A DNA stretch of 6,339 nt from Pseudomonadota bacterium (GTDB taxonomy: Bacteria; Myxococcota; Bradymonadia; UBA4248), in NCBI GenBank assembly GCA_017613855.1, contig JAGACY010000043.1:1-6339 (forward strand). The letters are read 5' to 3'. Made by a program: the position numbers and the translations under genes. Position 1 is the first letter of the stretch; each line of letters opens with the position of its first letter. Positions 1 to 6,126 of this stretch are shown here, in pieces. Under the pieces are notes generated by a model. The model ran no database searches. It saw only the letters and a program-made list of their open reading frames with translations, and was not told the DNA's origin.

Positions 1-36
1 ATCCCTACGGGAACGTGGGGATGGATCACCTCCTTT
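1..36 (+). rRNA. 16S ribosomal RNA, 3' end (partial)
   Basis: This is the extreme 3' end of the small-subunit rRNA. Bases 1-22 form helix 45: a nine-pair stem (bases 1-9 with 14-22, one G-U pair) closed by a GGAA tetraloop at 10-13. The two adenines of that loop are the usual KsgA/RsmA dimethylation sites. The conserved GGATCACCTCCTTT tail follows at 23-36, with the anti-Shine-Dalgarno CCTCC at 29-33. The helix 45 stem differs from the E. coli sequence but stays fully paired, so this looks like a functional gene rather than a decayed copy. The 5' part lies outside the window. The mature 3' end is placed at about 36 by analogy. Confidence 0.96.
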
Positions 37-48
37 AACGGATCACAT

Positions 49-65
49 AAGCATCCTGGATGCTT
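49..65 (+). other. Hairpin in the 16S 3' trailer
   Basis: A seven-pair stem, AAGCATC (49-55) with GATGCTT (59-65), is closed by a three-base loop. It begins 13 bases past the mature 16S end. It may take part in 3' processing of the 16S precursor. The 5' flank that would form the main RNase III processing stem is not in the window, so that role is inference. Confidence 0.45.
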
Positions 66-116
66 GAGATTTCGTGGTCATACGCACTGACTGCTTCTCT
101 TTCTTCGGATTTTCAG

Positions 117-173
117 AGACGTTCCATGGAACGTCTTTACATAGAGAGGCATCCGTTCGGATGTCTTTTTTTT
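117..173 (+). terminator. Double-hairpin intrinsic terminator after 16S
   Basis: Two adjacent stem-loops end the rRNA transcript. The first is a perfect 20-base palindrome at 117-136 (AGACGTTC stem, CATG loop). The second pairs 148-154 (GGCATCC) with 159-165 (GGATGTC), with one G-U pair and loop GTTC, and runs straight into eight T residues at 166-173. The second stem with its T-tract is a textbook Rho-independent terminator. Its position some 110-135 bases past the 16S end means transcription stops without reaching a spacer tRNA or 23S gene. Confidence 0.9.
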
Positions 174-198
174 GTCTAGCGAGATATCATCTCTCGAT

Positions 199-223
199 CC
201 GGGCGCGCCTGCGGCGCACCCGG
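199..223. repeat. GC-rich hairpin
   Basis: CCGGG (199-203) pairs with CCCGG (219-223). After one C-A mismatch, GCGC (205-208) pairs with GCGC (214-217) around a five-base loop. No T-tract follows on either side, so it is not an obvious terminator. It resembles in base composition the intergenic hairpins at 2009-2116 and 6145-6207. A smaller stem, TGCGC/GCGCA, lies at 277-289. The rest of 174-437 holds no gene I can support, only the promoter at 346-373. Confidence 0.5.
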
Positions 224-345
224 TTATGAGCTACGAATGAGACGCTTTCCAGGCGTGTCGATCATATATTGTAAGCTGCGCGCTGCGCACCATCCGTGTG
301 CTGTGTACCACTCATTATCCGTCTCTCCCAAAGATCCCTAAATTA

Positions 346-373
346 TTGAGCAATTCGCATTTGGGTGTAATAT
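346..373 (+). promoter_or_regulatory. Putative sigma-70 promoter of the response regulator
   Basis: A -35-like TTGAGC (346-351) is separated by 16 bases from a -10-like TAATAT (368-373). An overlapping TATAAA at 371-376 is an alternative -10. The predicted transcription start is near 380, giving a 5' untranslated region of about 58 bases before the ATG at 438. This also argues against the in-frame TTG at 381 as the start codon. The assignment is by consensus matching only. Confidence 0.5.
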
Positions 374-437
374 AAACGGGTTGCAGTGTCACTGTAGCCT
401 CATATCCGTGATTTACTCCCAAACGAATGGTCAACAC

Positions 438-1919
438 ATGGCGCGCATTCTCTTAGTCGAAGATGAACTCAATTTGCTTAAAATGACATGTATGATGCTG
501 TCCAAAGCAGGTCACGATGTCGTCGAGCAATCATCCGGCAAAAAAGCCATCGAAATGATCAGCAATGAAGGGAAAAGCGGTCATGGACTGGATATCGATA
601 TCGTTTTGACGGACTATCGCCTCAATGATGTTACCGGACTGGATGTGCTGCATACCGTAAAAAGCATCGATGACAGCACACAGGTACTGTTGGTGACGGC
701 CTATGCCACGACACAGACTGCCGTCGAAGCCATGCGGGACGGTGCTTTCGATTATATCGAAAAACCTTTTAAACGAGACGAACTACTCGCTCTCATTGAC
801 AAGGCATGTGCGCGTCGAACCATGATGCGCGAAAAGATCGTGCATGTCCTGAAAAATGACACCAAAACCGTACTCCCGGATTTTGTCGGCGATTCGGAAC
901 AAATGCGCAATGTCATGGATATGGTATCGCGGGTAGCTCCCACGCGGGCAAATATTCTCATTACAGGCGAATCCGGAACTGGAAAGGAAGTTGTCGCGCG
1001 AGCAATTCACCAGATTAGCGGCATTCAGGGACCGTTTATCCCCGTCAACTGCGGTGCCATTCCCGAATCCCTGGTTGAAAGTGAATTCTTTGGATATGCC
1101 AAAGGTGCATTCACCGGGGCAGTCAAAGACAAAGAAGGATTCTTTCAGGCTGCCAAAGGCGGCACACTTTTCCTCGATGAGATCGCCGAACTTCCTATCG
1201 CCATGCAGGTCAAACTATTGCGGGCCATCCAGGAAAAAAAGATTCAACCCGTAGGAAGTGCATACGAAATTCCCGTATCTGTACGCATTATTGCAGCCAC
1301 CAATCGTGATTTGCGCACAGAAGTGGATGCACATCGATTCAGAGAGGATCTCTTTTTCAGACTGAATGTCATTCAGATTTCTTTACCGGCTTTACGGGAT
1401 CGAAAAGAAGATATTCCCAAATTAATACATCACTTTATTCAGGTCTTTAACCGTGAGCTGGATAAACAAGTAATCGGCGTCGATGATGATGTCCTCGATA
1501 TATTAATGAATTACGATTACCGCGGAAACATCCGTGAGTTGGAAAATATTATCGAGCACGCGACTACCCTTGAATTAAGCCAGAAAATTTCATTTTCATC
1601 ATTGCCTGCGTATATCAAGAATAGCATCTCAGAATCCAAACCTTCAATCAATGCGTATGCAATACATAGCATAGCGACCGAAGATACGAATGTTCCAGTA
1701 AGCGAACTTTCACCGAAGATGACTTCAAGTCAGGAAATGCTGCAAAAAGTCGACGTCAGCGGCGGCGTTGAACTCGAAGGCATGGTTGAAGATTTGGAAC
1801 GCGGCCTCATCGAACAGGCCTTGCAAAAAGCCAACGGCAATAAAACAGAGGCTGCCAAACTATTGGGCATATCTTTTAGAAGCCTGCGCTATCGACTGAA
1901 AAAATACGGTTACGAATAA
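438..1919 (+). CDS. NtrC-family sigma-54-dependent response regulator (PilR-like)
   Basis: This 493-residue protein has the full three-domain layout of a bacterial enhancer-binding protein. Residues 1-~120 are a receiver domain with acidic pocket E8/D9, phospho-acceptor D59, T87 and K109. Residues ~150-390 are an AAA+ domain with Walker A GESGTGKE (177-184), the sigma-54-contacting GAFTGA loop (223-228), Walker B GGTLFLDE (241-248) and arginine fingers in FREDLFFRLNV (R302, R308). The last ~40 residues are a Fis-type helix-turn-helix ending in SFRSLRYRLKKYG, a form typical of PilR and related regulators. All catalytic residues are present, so it should activate sigma-54 promoters when phosphorylated. 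The start was set at ATG 438 because the receiver domain begins there (MARILLVEDE) and the likely transcript starts near 380. The ribosome binding site is weak. A poorly conserved, Ser-rich linker (about 400-450) precedes the HTH. No histidine kinase lies beside it in the window, so partner and targets are unknown. Confidence 0.93.
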   Translation: MARILLVEDELNLLKMTCMMLSKAGHDVVEQSSGKKAIEMISNEGKSGHGLDIDIVLTDYRLNDVTGLDVLHTVKSIDDSTQVLLVTAYATTQTAVEAMRDGAFDYIEKPFKRDELLALIDKACARRTMMREKIVHVLKNDTKTVLPDFVGDSEQMRNVMDMVSRVAPTRANILITGESGTGKEVVARAIHQISGIQGPFIPVNCGAIPESLVESEFFGYAKGAFTGAVKDKEGFFQAAKGGTLFLDEIAELPIAMQVKLLRAIQEKKIQPVGSAYEIPVSVRIIAATNRDLRTEVDAHRFREDLFFRLNVIQISLPALRDRKEDIPKLIHHFIQVFNRELDKQVIGVDDDVLDILMNYDYRGNIRELENIIEHATTLELSQKISFSSLPAYIKNSISESKPSINAYAIHSIATEDTNVPVSELSPKMTSSQEMLQKVDVSGGVELEGMVEDLERGLIEQALQKANGNKTEAAKLLGISFRSLRYRLKKYGYE

Positions 1920-2008
1920 AGATATTATCTCTTTTTCAGTCTTGTACTTACAGCTTATTCTTAAAGATGAATTCATTGGCCTGATTCCCCACTGTTACCC
2001 GAAAAGAA

Positions 2009-2116
2009 TGCGCGCGGCGTATGGGCTGCAAGCGCATAGCCGCGCGCAGAAGGGCGTATCGGCGCAGCCGATAGCCCAAAAGCGAGCTGTATGCCGAAGG
2101 CATAGGCGAGCTCGCC
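2009..2116. repeat. Three tandem REP-like hairpins between convergent genes
   Basis: Three imperfect palindromes stand side by side between the stop codons of two converging genes. Hairpin 1 (2009-2048) pairs TGCGCGCGGC with GCCGCGCGCA, then TATG with CATA. Hairpin 2 (2052-2077) pairs GGGC with GCCC, then TATCGGC with GCCGATA around a GCA loop. Hairpin 3 (2082-2115) pairs GCGAGCT with AGCTCGC, then TATGCC with GGCATA around a GAA loop. In all three a single G (2019, 2056, 2089) is bulged on the left strand just before a TAT that pairs with ATA. The stems differ in sequence but keep pairing. They could act as bidirectional transcript ends or as a dispersed repeat family. No T-tract is present. 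Nothing else is seen in 1920-2148. Confidence 0.75.
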
Positions 2117-2148
2117 AATCAAGCCATGACGACGGGGATTAGTTTGAT

Positions 2149-4275
2149 CTATTGTTCATTCACTTTGACATTGCGATACATAAACGTATTTGGGCTCAGC
2201 TTCCATTTCTTTTGGGATTTTGAACTAAAGTTCTTGATGTTGATAGTTTCGGTGACGTGGTATTTATAATTCATTGCTTTTTCGTCTGCTTCGTTTTTAG
2301 CACTTGTAATATCGCCGAGCAAATAGATTCCATCGTAACTGCTGTTATGATTGGAATCATCGACAGTAAGACCATCGATGTTTATGGTCGTCGGCATATA
2401 GCATTCATATCCAAAATCATGCTGCCCCGAAAAACTGCCATCAATAAGATTGACGCTTCCAATCTGCTGTCCTTGCTTCGGCACCCATGTACAATTCTTT
2501 ATCTCGACATCGCCATGCCAGGTTGAACCATAGTCGCTGCGAAGATAGATAAATGATGAACCATAGAGCGTCGAATCTTCAATCTTTATCAGCCCCTCAC
2601 CAATGGCATTCAACCCCTGATGCCCAAGCTTTGAGCCGGTTATTGTGACATTGGCAACGCCCTGATGGGCATCAAATCGACTGAATACACAATCCTTAAC
2701 GACGATATCCTTGCAGAAATTCGATCCCATGATGCCCCAGTATTTAGTATCCAGAATATCGGTCGTCTGTGTGCAGTTATCGAACGTCAAATGAATCACT
2801 TTTCCAGGACCAATGTCATAAGTGCCCATGGAGACTTCTTTTCCGGCGGATCCTATTGTTCTGTATGTCTTATGTGCCGTAAAAGTACTATTTTTTACCA
2901 ATATATTCGCACAGTTACTCATCGTCAGAATACCGGAATAGGGCGCGCCATGATCGAGTTCATCTTTCACATAATGAATGAGTCCATCGACGACGACGTT
3001 CGAGCGCTGAATATTGATGCCGCGGTTATAATAATTATATTCCGATTCAGCCTGATTCGCTATCGTTGTAAATGTGCCGCCTTTCAATGTCAGGGTGTCC
3101 TCATCCATGGGCGTGACGGTTGCCGATGTAATTTCACTATAATCCCACATAATCGGCGCATCCATATCGACGCTGCCATCCTTGTCGACTACAATAATAT
3201 CTGTTTGGTTCGTGCCGTCGTTTTGATTCAGCCCTTCACGTATGTATTGTTTTACCTTATCATTGACAACAACCACAATCGACTTTTCCGGCAAAGTGAT
3301 TCCAATATTCTCCTGATGTCGTTTCAATGTCTTGAGTTCATTCGGACAATCCTCTTTCGTACCGACAAGACATTGTCCCTTTTTGTTCGACCGAACATTA
3401 AACAGGTTTTTACTTCTTTTATCGATCCCCACTTTTGAATCATCAATAATAAAACTTGCCCCAGTCCAGTCCGTATCTGACTTGACTGTGGCTCCATCGT
3501 CCATGGCTGCAATATAATACACAGCACCTTCGTCGGCTTTTACTTTTAAATTGTATTTATTCGCACATGTGTGCGTATTTATAATAGCTGTTAAATCTTC
3601 TGTCTTGCCATCCCCTACGGCACCAAATTCACTGTATTTTACATATTCCTGATTTGGATCCAGCTTGTAATCTTCTTTAACGCCATCGCATACGAAATCA
3701 CATACGCAATTATCCGCATCGAATACTTTGTCTTCGGCAGCACAGCTATCTTCGCTCTTGTCGCATACCTTTTCTATGCATGCACAATTGTCTGCATCGA
3801 AAGCCTTATCTTCGGCGGCGCAGCTCTCTTCGCTTTTGTCGCATACCTTTTCTATGCATGCACAGTTGTCTGCATCGAAAGCTTTATCCTCGGCGGCACA
3901 GCTATCTTCGTTCTTATCGCATGCATTATCGACGCATGCGCAATTGTCTGCATCGAACGACTTATCTTCGGCAGCACAGCTCTCTTCGCTCTTATCGCAT
4001 GCATTATCGACGCATGCACAGTTGTCTGCATCGAACGCCTTATCCTCGGCAGCACAGCTATCTTTGCTCTTATCGCATGCATTATCGACGCATGCGCAAT
4101 TGTCTGCATCGAACGCCTTATCTTCGGCGGCACAGCTCTTTTCCGTTTTGTCACATGATGAAGATGAACTGTCATTGCCGCAGCCGCACAGTGACAACGT
4201 AAGCCCCAAACATATCAGTACAAAGCAATTCTTAAACAGAATAGATTGGGTTAATTCAGACAATGTGCTTTCCAT
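2149..4275 (-). CDS. Cys-rich-repeat lipoprotein with pectate-lyase-like beta-helix
   Basis: A 708-residue surface protein with a lipoprotein signal peptide: a hydrophobic stretch at about residues 12-29 leads into lipobox LCGC, with C32 the likely lipidated cysteine, then a Ser-rich tether. Residues 41-195 are six 26-residue repeats of pattern C-x6-C-x11-C-x-C-x4 (core AAEDKAFDADNCAC). Residue 217 onward begins FGAVGDGKTED, the opening motif of the Pectate_lyase_3-type right-handed beta-helix. The remainder is rich in the short N/D-C-T-F turns of such helices. A strongly patterned block holds RFDAH (533-537), LGHQG (550-554) and LRSDYGSTW (578-586). The family suggests polysaccharide binding or cleavage at the cell surface, but the substrate is not readable and it may be structural. 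The second ATG (4275) has AGGAG seven bases upstream; ATG 4278 and GTG 4281 are possible but too close. The gene looks more AT-rich than the HAD gene. Confidence 0.85.
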   Translation of the reverse strand: MESTLSELTQSILFKNCFVLICLGLTLSLCGCGNDSSSSSCDKTEKSCAAEDKAFDADNCACVDNACDKSKDSCAAEDKAFDADNCACVDNACDKSEESCAAEDKSFDADNCACVDNACDKNEDSCAAEDKAFDADNCACIEKVCDKSEESCAAEDKAFDADNCACIEKVCDKSEDSCAAEDKVFDADNCVCDFVCDGVKEDYKLDPNQEYVKYSEFGAVGDGKTEDLTAIINTHTCANKYNLKVKADEGAVYYIAAMDDGATVKSDTDWTGASFIIDDSKVGIDKRSKNLFNVRSNKKGQCLVGTKEDCPNELKTLKRHQENIGITLPEKSIVVVVNDKVKQYIREGLNQNDGTNQTDIIVVDKDGSVDMDAPIMWDYSEITSATVTPMDEDTLTLKGGTFTTIANQAESEYNYYNRGINIQRSNVVVDGLIHYVKDELDHGAPYSGILTMSNCANILVKNSTFTAHKTYRTIGSAGKEVSMGTYDIGPGKVIHLTFDNCTQTTDILDTKYWGIMGSNFCKDIVVKDCVFSRFDAHQGVANVTITGSKLGHQGLNAIGEGLIKIEDSTLYGSSFIYLRSDYGSTWHGDVEIKNCTWVPKQGQQIGSVNLIDGSFSGQHDFGYECYMPTTINIDGLTVDDSNHNSSYDGIYLLGDITSAKNEADEKAMNYKYHVTETINIKNFSSKSQKKWKLSPNTFMYRNVKVNEQ
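3691..4155 (-). repeat. Six in-frame 78-bp coding repeats
   Basis: Counting from 4155 downward, five full 78-bp units and a sixth 75-bp unit encode the four-cysteine repeats of the lipoprotein. The core AAEDKxFDADNC is nearly invariant. Units 1-3 end in VDNA, units 4 and 5 end in IEKV, and unit 6 diverges into CDFV. The two end-types suggest at least two rounds of local duplication. The units are similar at DNA level too, so copy number could change by slippage or recombination. They are contiguous, with no spacers, so this is not a CRISPR array. Confidence 0.95.
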
Positions 4276-4282
4276 CATCACT

Positions 4283-4364
4283 CTCCTGTATCAATATTCA
4301 ACCATCCCAAAGCCTTTAACGAATATAACCTACGTGCGACAAAGGCGCGTCGGAACAAATTATA
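4283..4364 (-). promoter_or_regulatory. Putative promoter -10 and ribosome binding site of the lipoprotein gene
   Basis: On the minus strand a perfect TATAAT sits at 4364-4359, about 83 bases upstream of the chosen start. The matching -35 region is poor (around TTCGCG), so recognition may need an activator or another sigma factor. The ribosome binding site AGGAG is at 4287-4283. It decides the start: seven bases to the ATG at 4275, against four to the ATG at 4278. The 147 bases between this gene and the alkyltransferase hold no other gene. Confidence 0.45.
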
Positions 4365-4422
4365 CCTGAACGGCAAGATAATCGCGAATGATTCAGCAGT
4401 ATTAAATTTCAAATTTACCCCA

Positions 4423-4953
4423 TCAACGGCACGCCTCCAGACATGTGCTCCTAAAACAAATCCCTTCAAGCCGCAGCAGTGCCAGTTTGTTTGCAATACC
4501 ACCGCCATATCCGGTCAGTCTGTGATTTGCCCCCATCACCCGGTGACAGGGAATGATAATACAAATCGGGTTCCAGCCAACGGCACCGCCGACGGCTTGT
4601 GCAGACATCTTGACAATTCCGTTCTGATGCGCGATTTCGGCTGCGATCTCACCATAAGTGACTGTCTTGCCGAAGGGAATCTGAGATACAATATTTAATA
4701 CTTTCTGCCGAAAAGGCGTCGGTTTTTCAATGATATATTCCGGGACAGTATTTGGCTGTCTACCGCCGAAATAGCAATCGAGCCACAGGCATGTTTCATT
4801 AAAAATGGGCAGTTCATTCACCATATTGCTCATAATATGCTTATGGCTGTCACGCGATCCATAAAACCATAATCCCGTCAGGCACGTGCCATTCGAGTTT
4901 AGGATGATATCGTCAAAGCCTGCAGGCGTTTTGTATATCGATGTATAGTTCAT
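4423..4953 (-). CDS. ogt: Methylated-DNA--[protein]-cysteine S-methyltransferase
   Basis: This is an Ogt/MGMT-type suicide DNA-repair protein of 176 residues, close to the usual 160-180. It moves the alkyl group from O6-alkylguanine (and O4-alkylthymine) in DNA onto its own cysteine. The C-terminal domain has the signature IPCHRV with acceptor C136, the Tyr-containing TVTYGEIA segment (97-104) before the recognition helix, WNP (127-129) and the GYGGG loop (148-152). The N-terminal half matches the small RNase H-like domain of the family, including the FGGRQP segment. The arginine usually found in RAVGGA of human MGMT, which occupies the space of the flipped base, is Q119 here (SAQAVGGAVG). 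My recollection is that this form is common in Firmicutes alkyltransferases, which hints at transfer but does not prove it. The start ATG 4953 has only a weak GAGAAG upstream. It could be co-transcribed with the lipoprotein gene 147 bases downstream. The symbol ogt is a family name here. Confidence 0.92.
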   Translation of the reverse strand: MNYTSIYKTPAGFDDIILNSNGTCLTGLWFYGSRDSHKHIMSNMVNELPIFNETCLWLDCYFGGRQPNTVPEYIIEKPTPFRQKVLNIVSQIPFGKTVTYGEIAAEIAHQNGIVKMSAQAVGGAVGWNPICIIIPCHRVMGANHRLTGYGGGIANKLALLRLEGICFRSTCLEACR

Positions 4954-5329
4954 CTTCTCAATATATCATTCGTCCATGAGCGATCTAAAACTCATGACAA
5001 TGATTCAGCGAATCCAAACACATGGGGAAGCCCAATCTCAATGAAGTACCTTAAAACACTTGCGAGCATGCCATTGGATGTGTGTCGGAAGTGCCCTTTG
5101 GTTATGATACCACACTTTTGGAGGCTATGTGCCGGGAATATAGGAACGCGGTTGCTGATTGAGCCCGGCTGAATAAGTACAACCCAATGACTTTTTCACC
5201 GACAACGATATTGACAATTTCCATCATCATCCGCACAATGTCGCCCAACAGACTCTGAGAGACGCCTTATTCAGGCCAGTCCAACGCAGGGCTTTTCCTA
5301 TTCAATTTCCGCATTGGAGGAAACCGCAC
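4954..5329. other. Intergenic region with no supported gene
   Basis: This 376-base divergent spacer lies between the starts of the alkyltransferase (-) and HAD (+) genes. No frame stays open with a convincing start and protein-like content. Two short open stretches, about 5060-5160 and 5165-5256 in different frames, look faintly coding but carry no recognisable motif. The right part holds the HAD promoter and ribosome binding site. An imperfect palindrome, GTC(c)ATGAG with CTCATGAC, lies near 4971-4998 upstream of the alkyltransferase start. No clear promoter for that gene was found. Confidence 0.6.
5211..5239 (+). promoter_or_regulatory. Putative sigma-70 promoter of the HAD gene
   Basis: A perfect consensus -35, TTGACA (5211-5216), is followed after exactly 17 bases by CACAAT (5234-5239), which matches four of six -10 positions. 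The predicted start near 5246 gives a leader of about 84 bases. Together with the strong GGAGG at 5316-5320, nine bases before the ATG, this suggests steady, well-translated expression. Confidence 0.55.
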
Positions 5330-6106
5330 ATGAACACCAACAAGACAGTACTCACCAAATGGACCAAGGAAGACCAGGACAACCAGAACCTTCACCTGCA
5401 GCGCATCCTCGACAGAATTCGCGTCAAAACGAAGCGACAGGCATCCTCTGTGGTTATCTTCGACCTGGATGGCACGCTGTATGACAATCGTCCCAGAACC
5501 ATGTACATCTTTCGCCAGATTGCCGATCAATTTTATGACCAGATGCCTCAGTTGGTGAAGGCTGTCGAAAACGGCGAAATCAACAACCTGGACAATTACG
5601 AGTATGGCCCCGAGGCCTCGCTGGCGCGCCTGGGCGTCACAGATGAAAACGAAATCATGCTGGCCAAGGCTGAATGGGCCAAGCGCTTCTTCACAGATTA
5701 CTACCAGCAATATGACGTGCCCCTTCCAGGAGCGAAAAAATTCGTTTGCGACGTCTATGAAGCAGGTGCCACCGTGATTTATCTGACCGGACGCGATGTC
5801 AACATGTTGGTCGGCCTGACGCAGACGCTGCGCATGTGCGGCTTCCCGGTGGGCGTCGTTGGCACCATGACGATGACCAAAAAGGACTTTAACCAGGACG
5901 ACGGCATGTTCAAAGATGAGGTTGCAGCCTATCTGGATCGCCTGGGCGAAGTCGTGGGCATCTTCGAGAACGAACCGGCCAACAGCAATCTGTTCCAAAA
6001 GAACTTCCCCGGTGCTACGTCGATGTTTTTGCTGACCCAGCACAGACCGGATGCCCCCGAACTGGATGACGGTATCACCCCCATTCGTGACTTCCGTATC
6101 CTTTAA
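5330..6106 (+). CDS. HAD-superfamily hydrolase with FENEP motif IV
   Basis: A soluble 258-residue protein with no signal peptide or membrane segment. Motif I is FDLDGTLYDN, with nucleophile D45 and acid/base D47. Motif II is IYLTGRD with T153. The motif III lysine is probably K184/K185 or K195 (GMFKDE). Motif IV is GIFENEPANS (E213, E215), using glutamates in place of the usual aspartates to hold magnesium. Residues ~60-130 between motifs I and II form a helical C1-type cap. The layout predicts a phosphatase or related phosphotransfer enzyme; the substrate cannot be read. From memory, HAD proteins combining LTGRD and FENEP occur in Myxococcota and other deltaproteobacteria. Start ATG 5330 is well supported by GGAGG nine bases upstream, and the in-frame sequence above it has no start codon before a stop. 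The gene looks more GC-rich than the two minus-strand genes, with many C/G-ending codons, consistent with a native, well-expressed gene. It appears monocistronic. Confidence 0.88.
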   Translation: MNTNKTVLTKWTKEDQDNQNLHLQRILDRIRVKTKRQASSVVIFDLDGTLYDNRPRTMYIFRQIADQFYDQMPQLVKAVENGEINNLDNYEYGPEASLARLGVTDENEIMLAKAEWAKRFFTDYYQQYDVPLPGAKKFVCDVYEAGATVIYLTGRDVNMLVGLTQTLRMCGFPVGVVGTMTMTKKDFNQDDGMFKDEVAAYLDRLGEVVGIFENEPANSNLFQKNFPGATSMFLLTQHRPDAPELDDGITPIRDFRIL

Positions 6107-6126
6107 TCACAGCCAGGCGCGTTTCT

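Noticed and set aside
361..386. Sigma-54 (-24/-12) promoter around TTGCA at 381
   Set aside because: There is no GG ten bases before the GC, so the required spacing is missing.
381..437. In-frame N-terminal extension of the response regulator from TTG 381
   Set aside because: The receiver domain starts at ATG 438, the extra 19 residues do not resemble any domain, and the predicted transcript begins near 380.
1920..1936. Intrinsic terminator just after the response regulator stop
   Set aside because: The stem is only four AT-rich pairs (AGAT/ATCT) before five Ts, too weak to call.
2665..3438. Long open frame on the + strand opposite the lipoprotein gene
   Set aside because: It is a shadow of the real minus-strand gene: no ribosome binding site, no family resemblance, and biased residue content.
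3691..4155. CRISPR-like array
   Set aside because: The 78-bp units are contiguous, in frame, encode a regular Cys repeat and have no unique spacers.
3728..4369. Repetitive + strand open frame (SSAAQLSS-type repeats)
   Set aside because: It is the antisense reading of the 78-bp Cys repeats; any long repeat with a length divisible by three keeps other frames open.
5169..5274. Nine-base inverted repeat CTGAATAAG / CTTATTCAG flanking the HAD promoter
   Set aside because: One such nine-base match is not unlikely by chance in a spacer of this size, and the 88-base gap and lack of other support make it weak.
5267..6043. 258-residue open frame on the minus strand opposite the HAD gene
   Set aside because: The + strand frame has clear HAD motifs, a promoter and a strong ribosome binding site. 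The antisense frame arises from codon bias and shows no domain.
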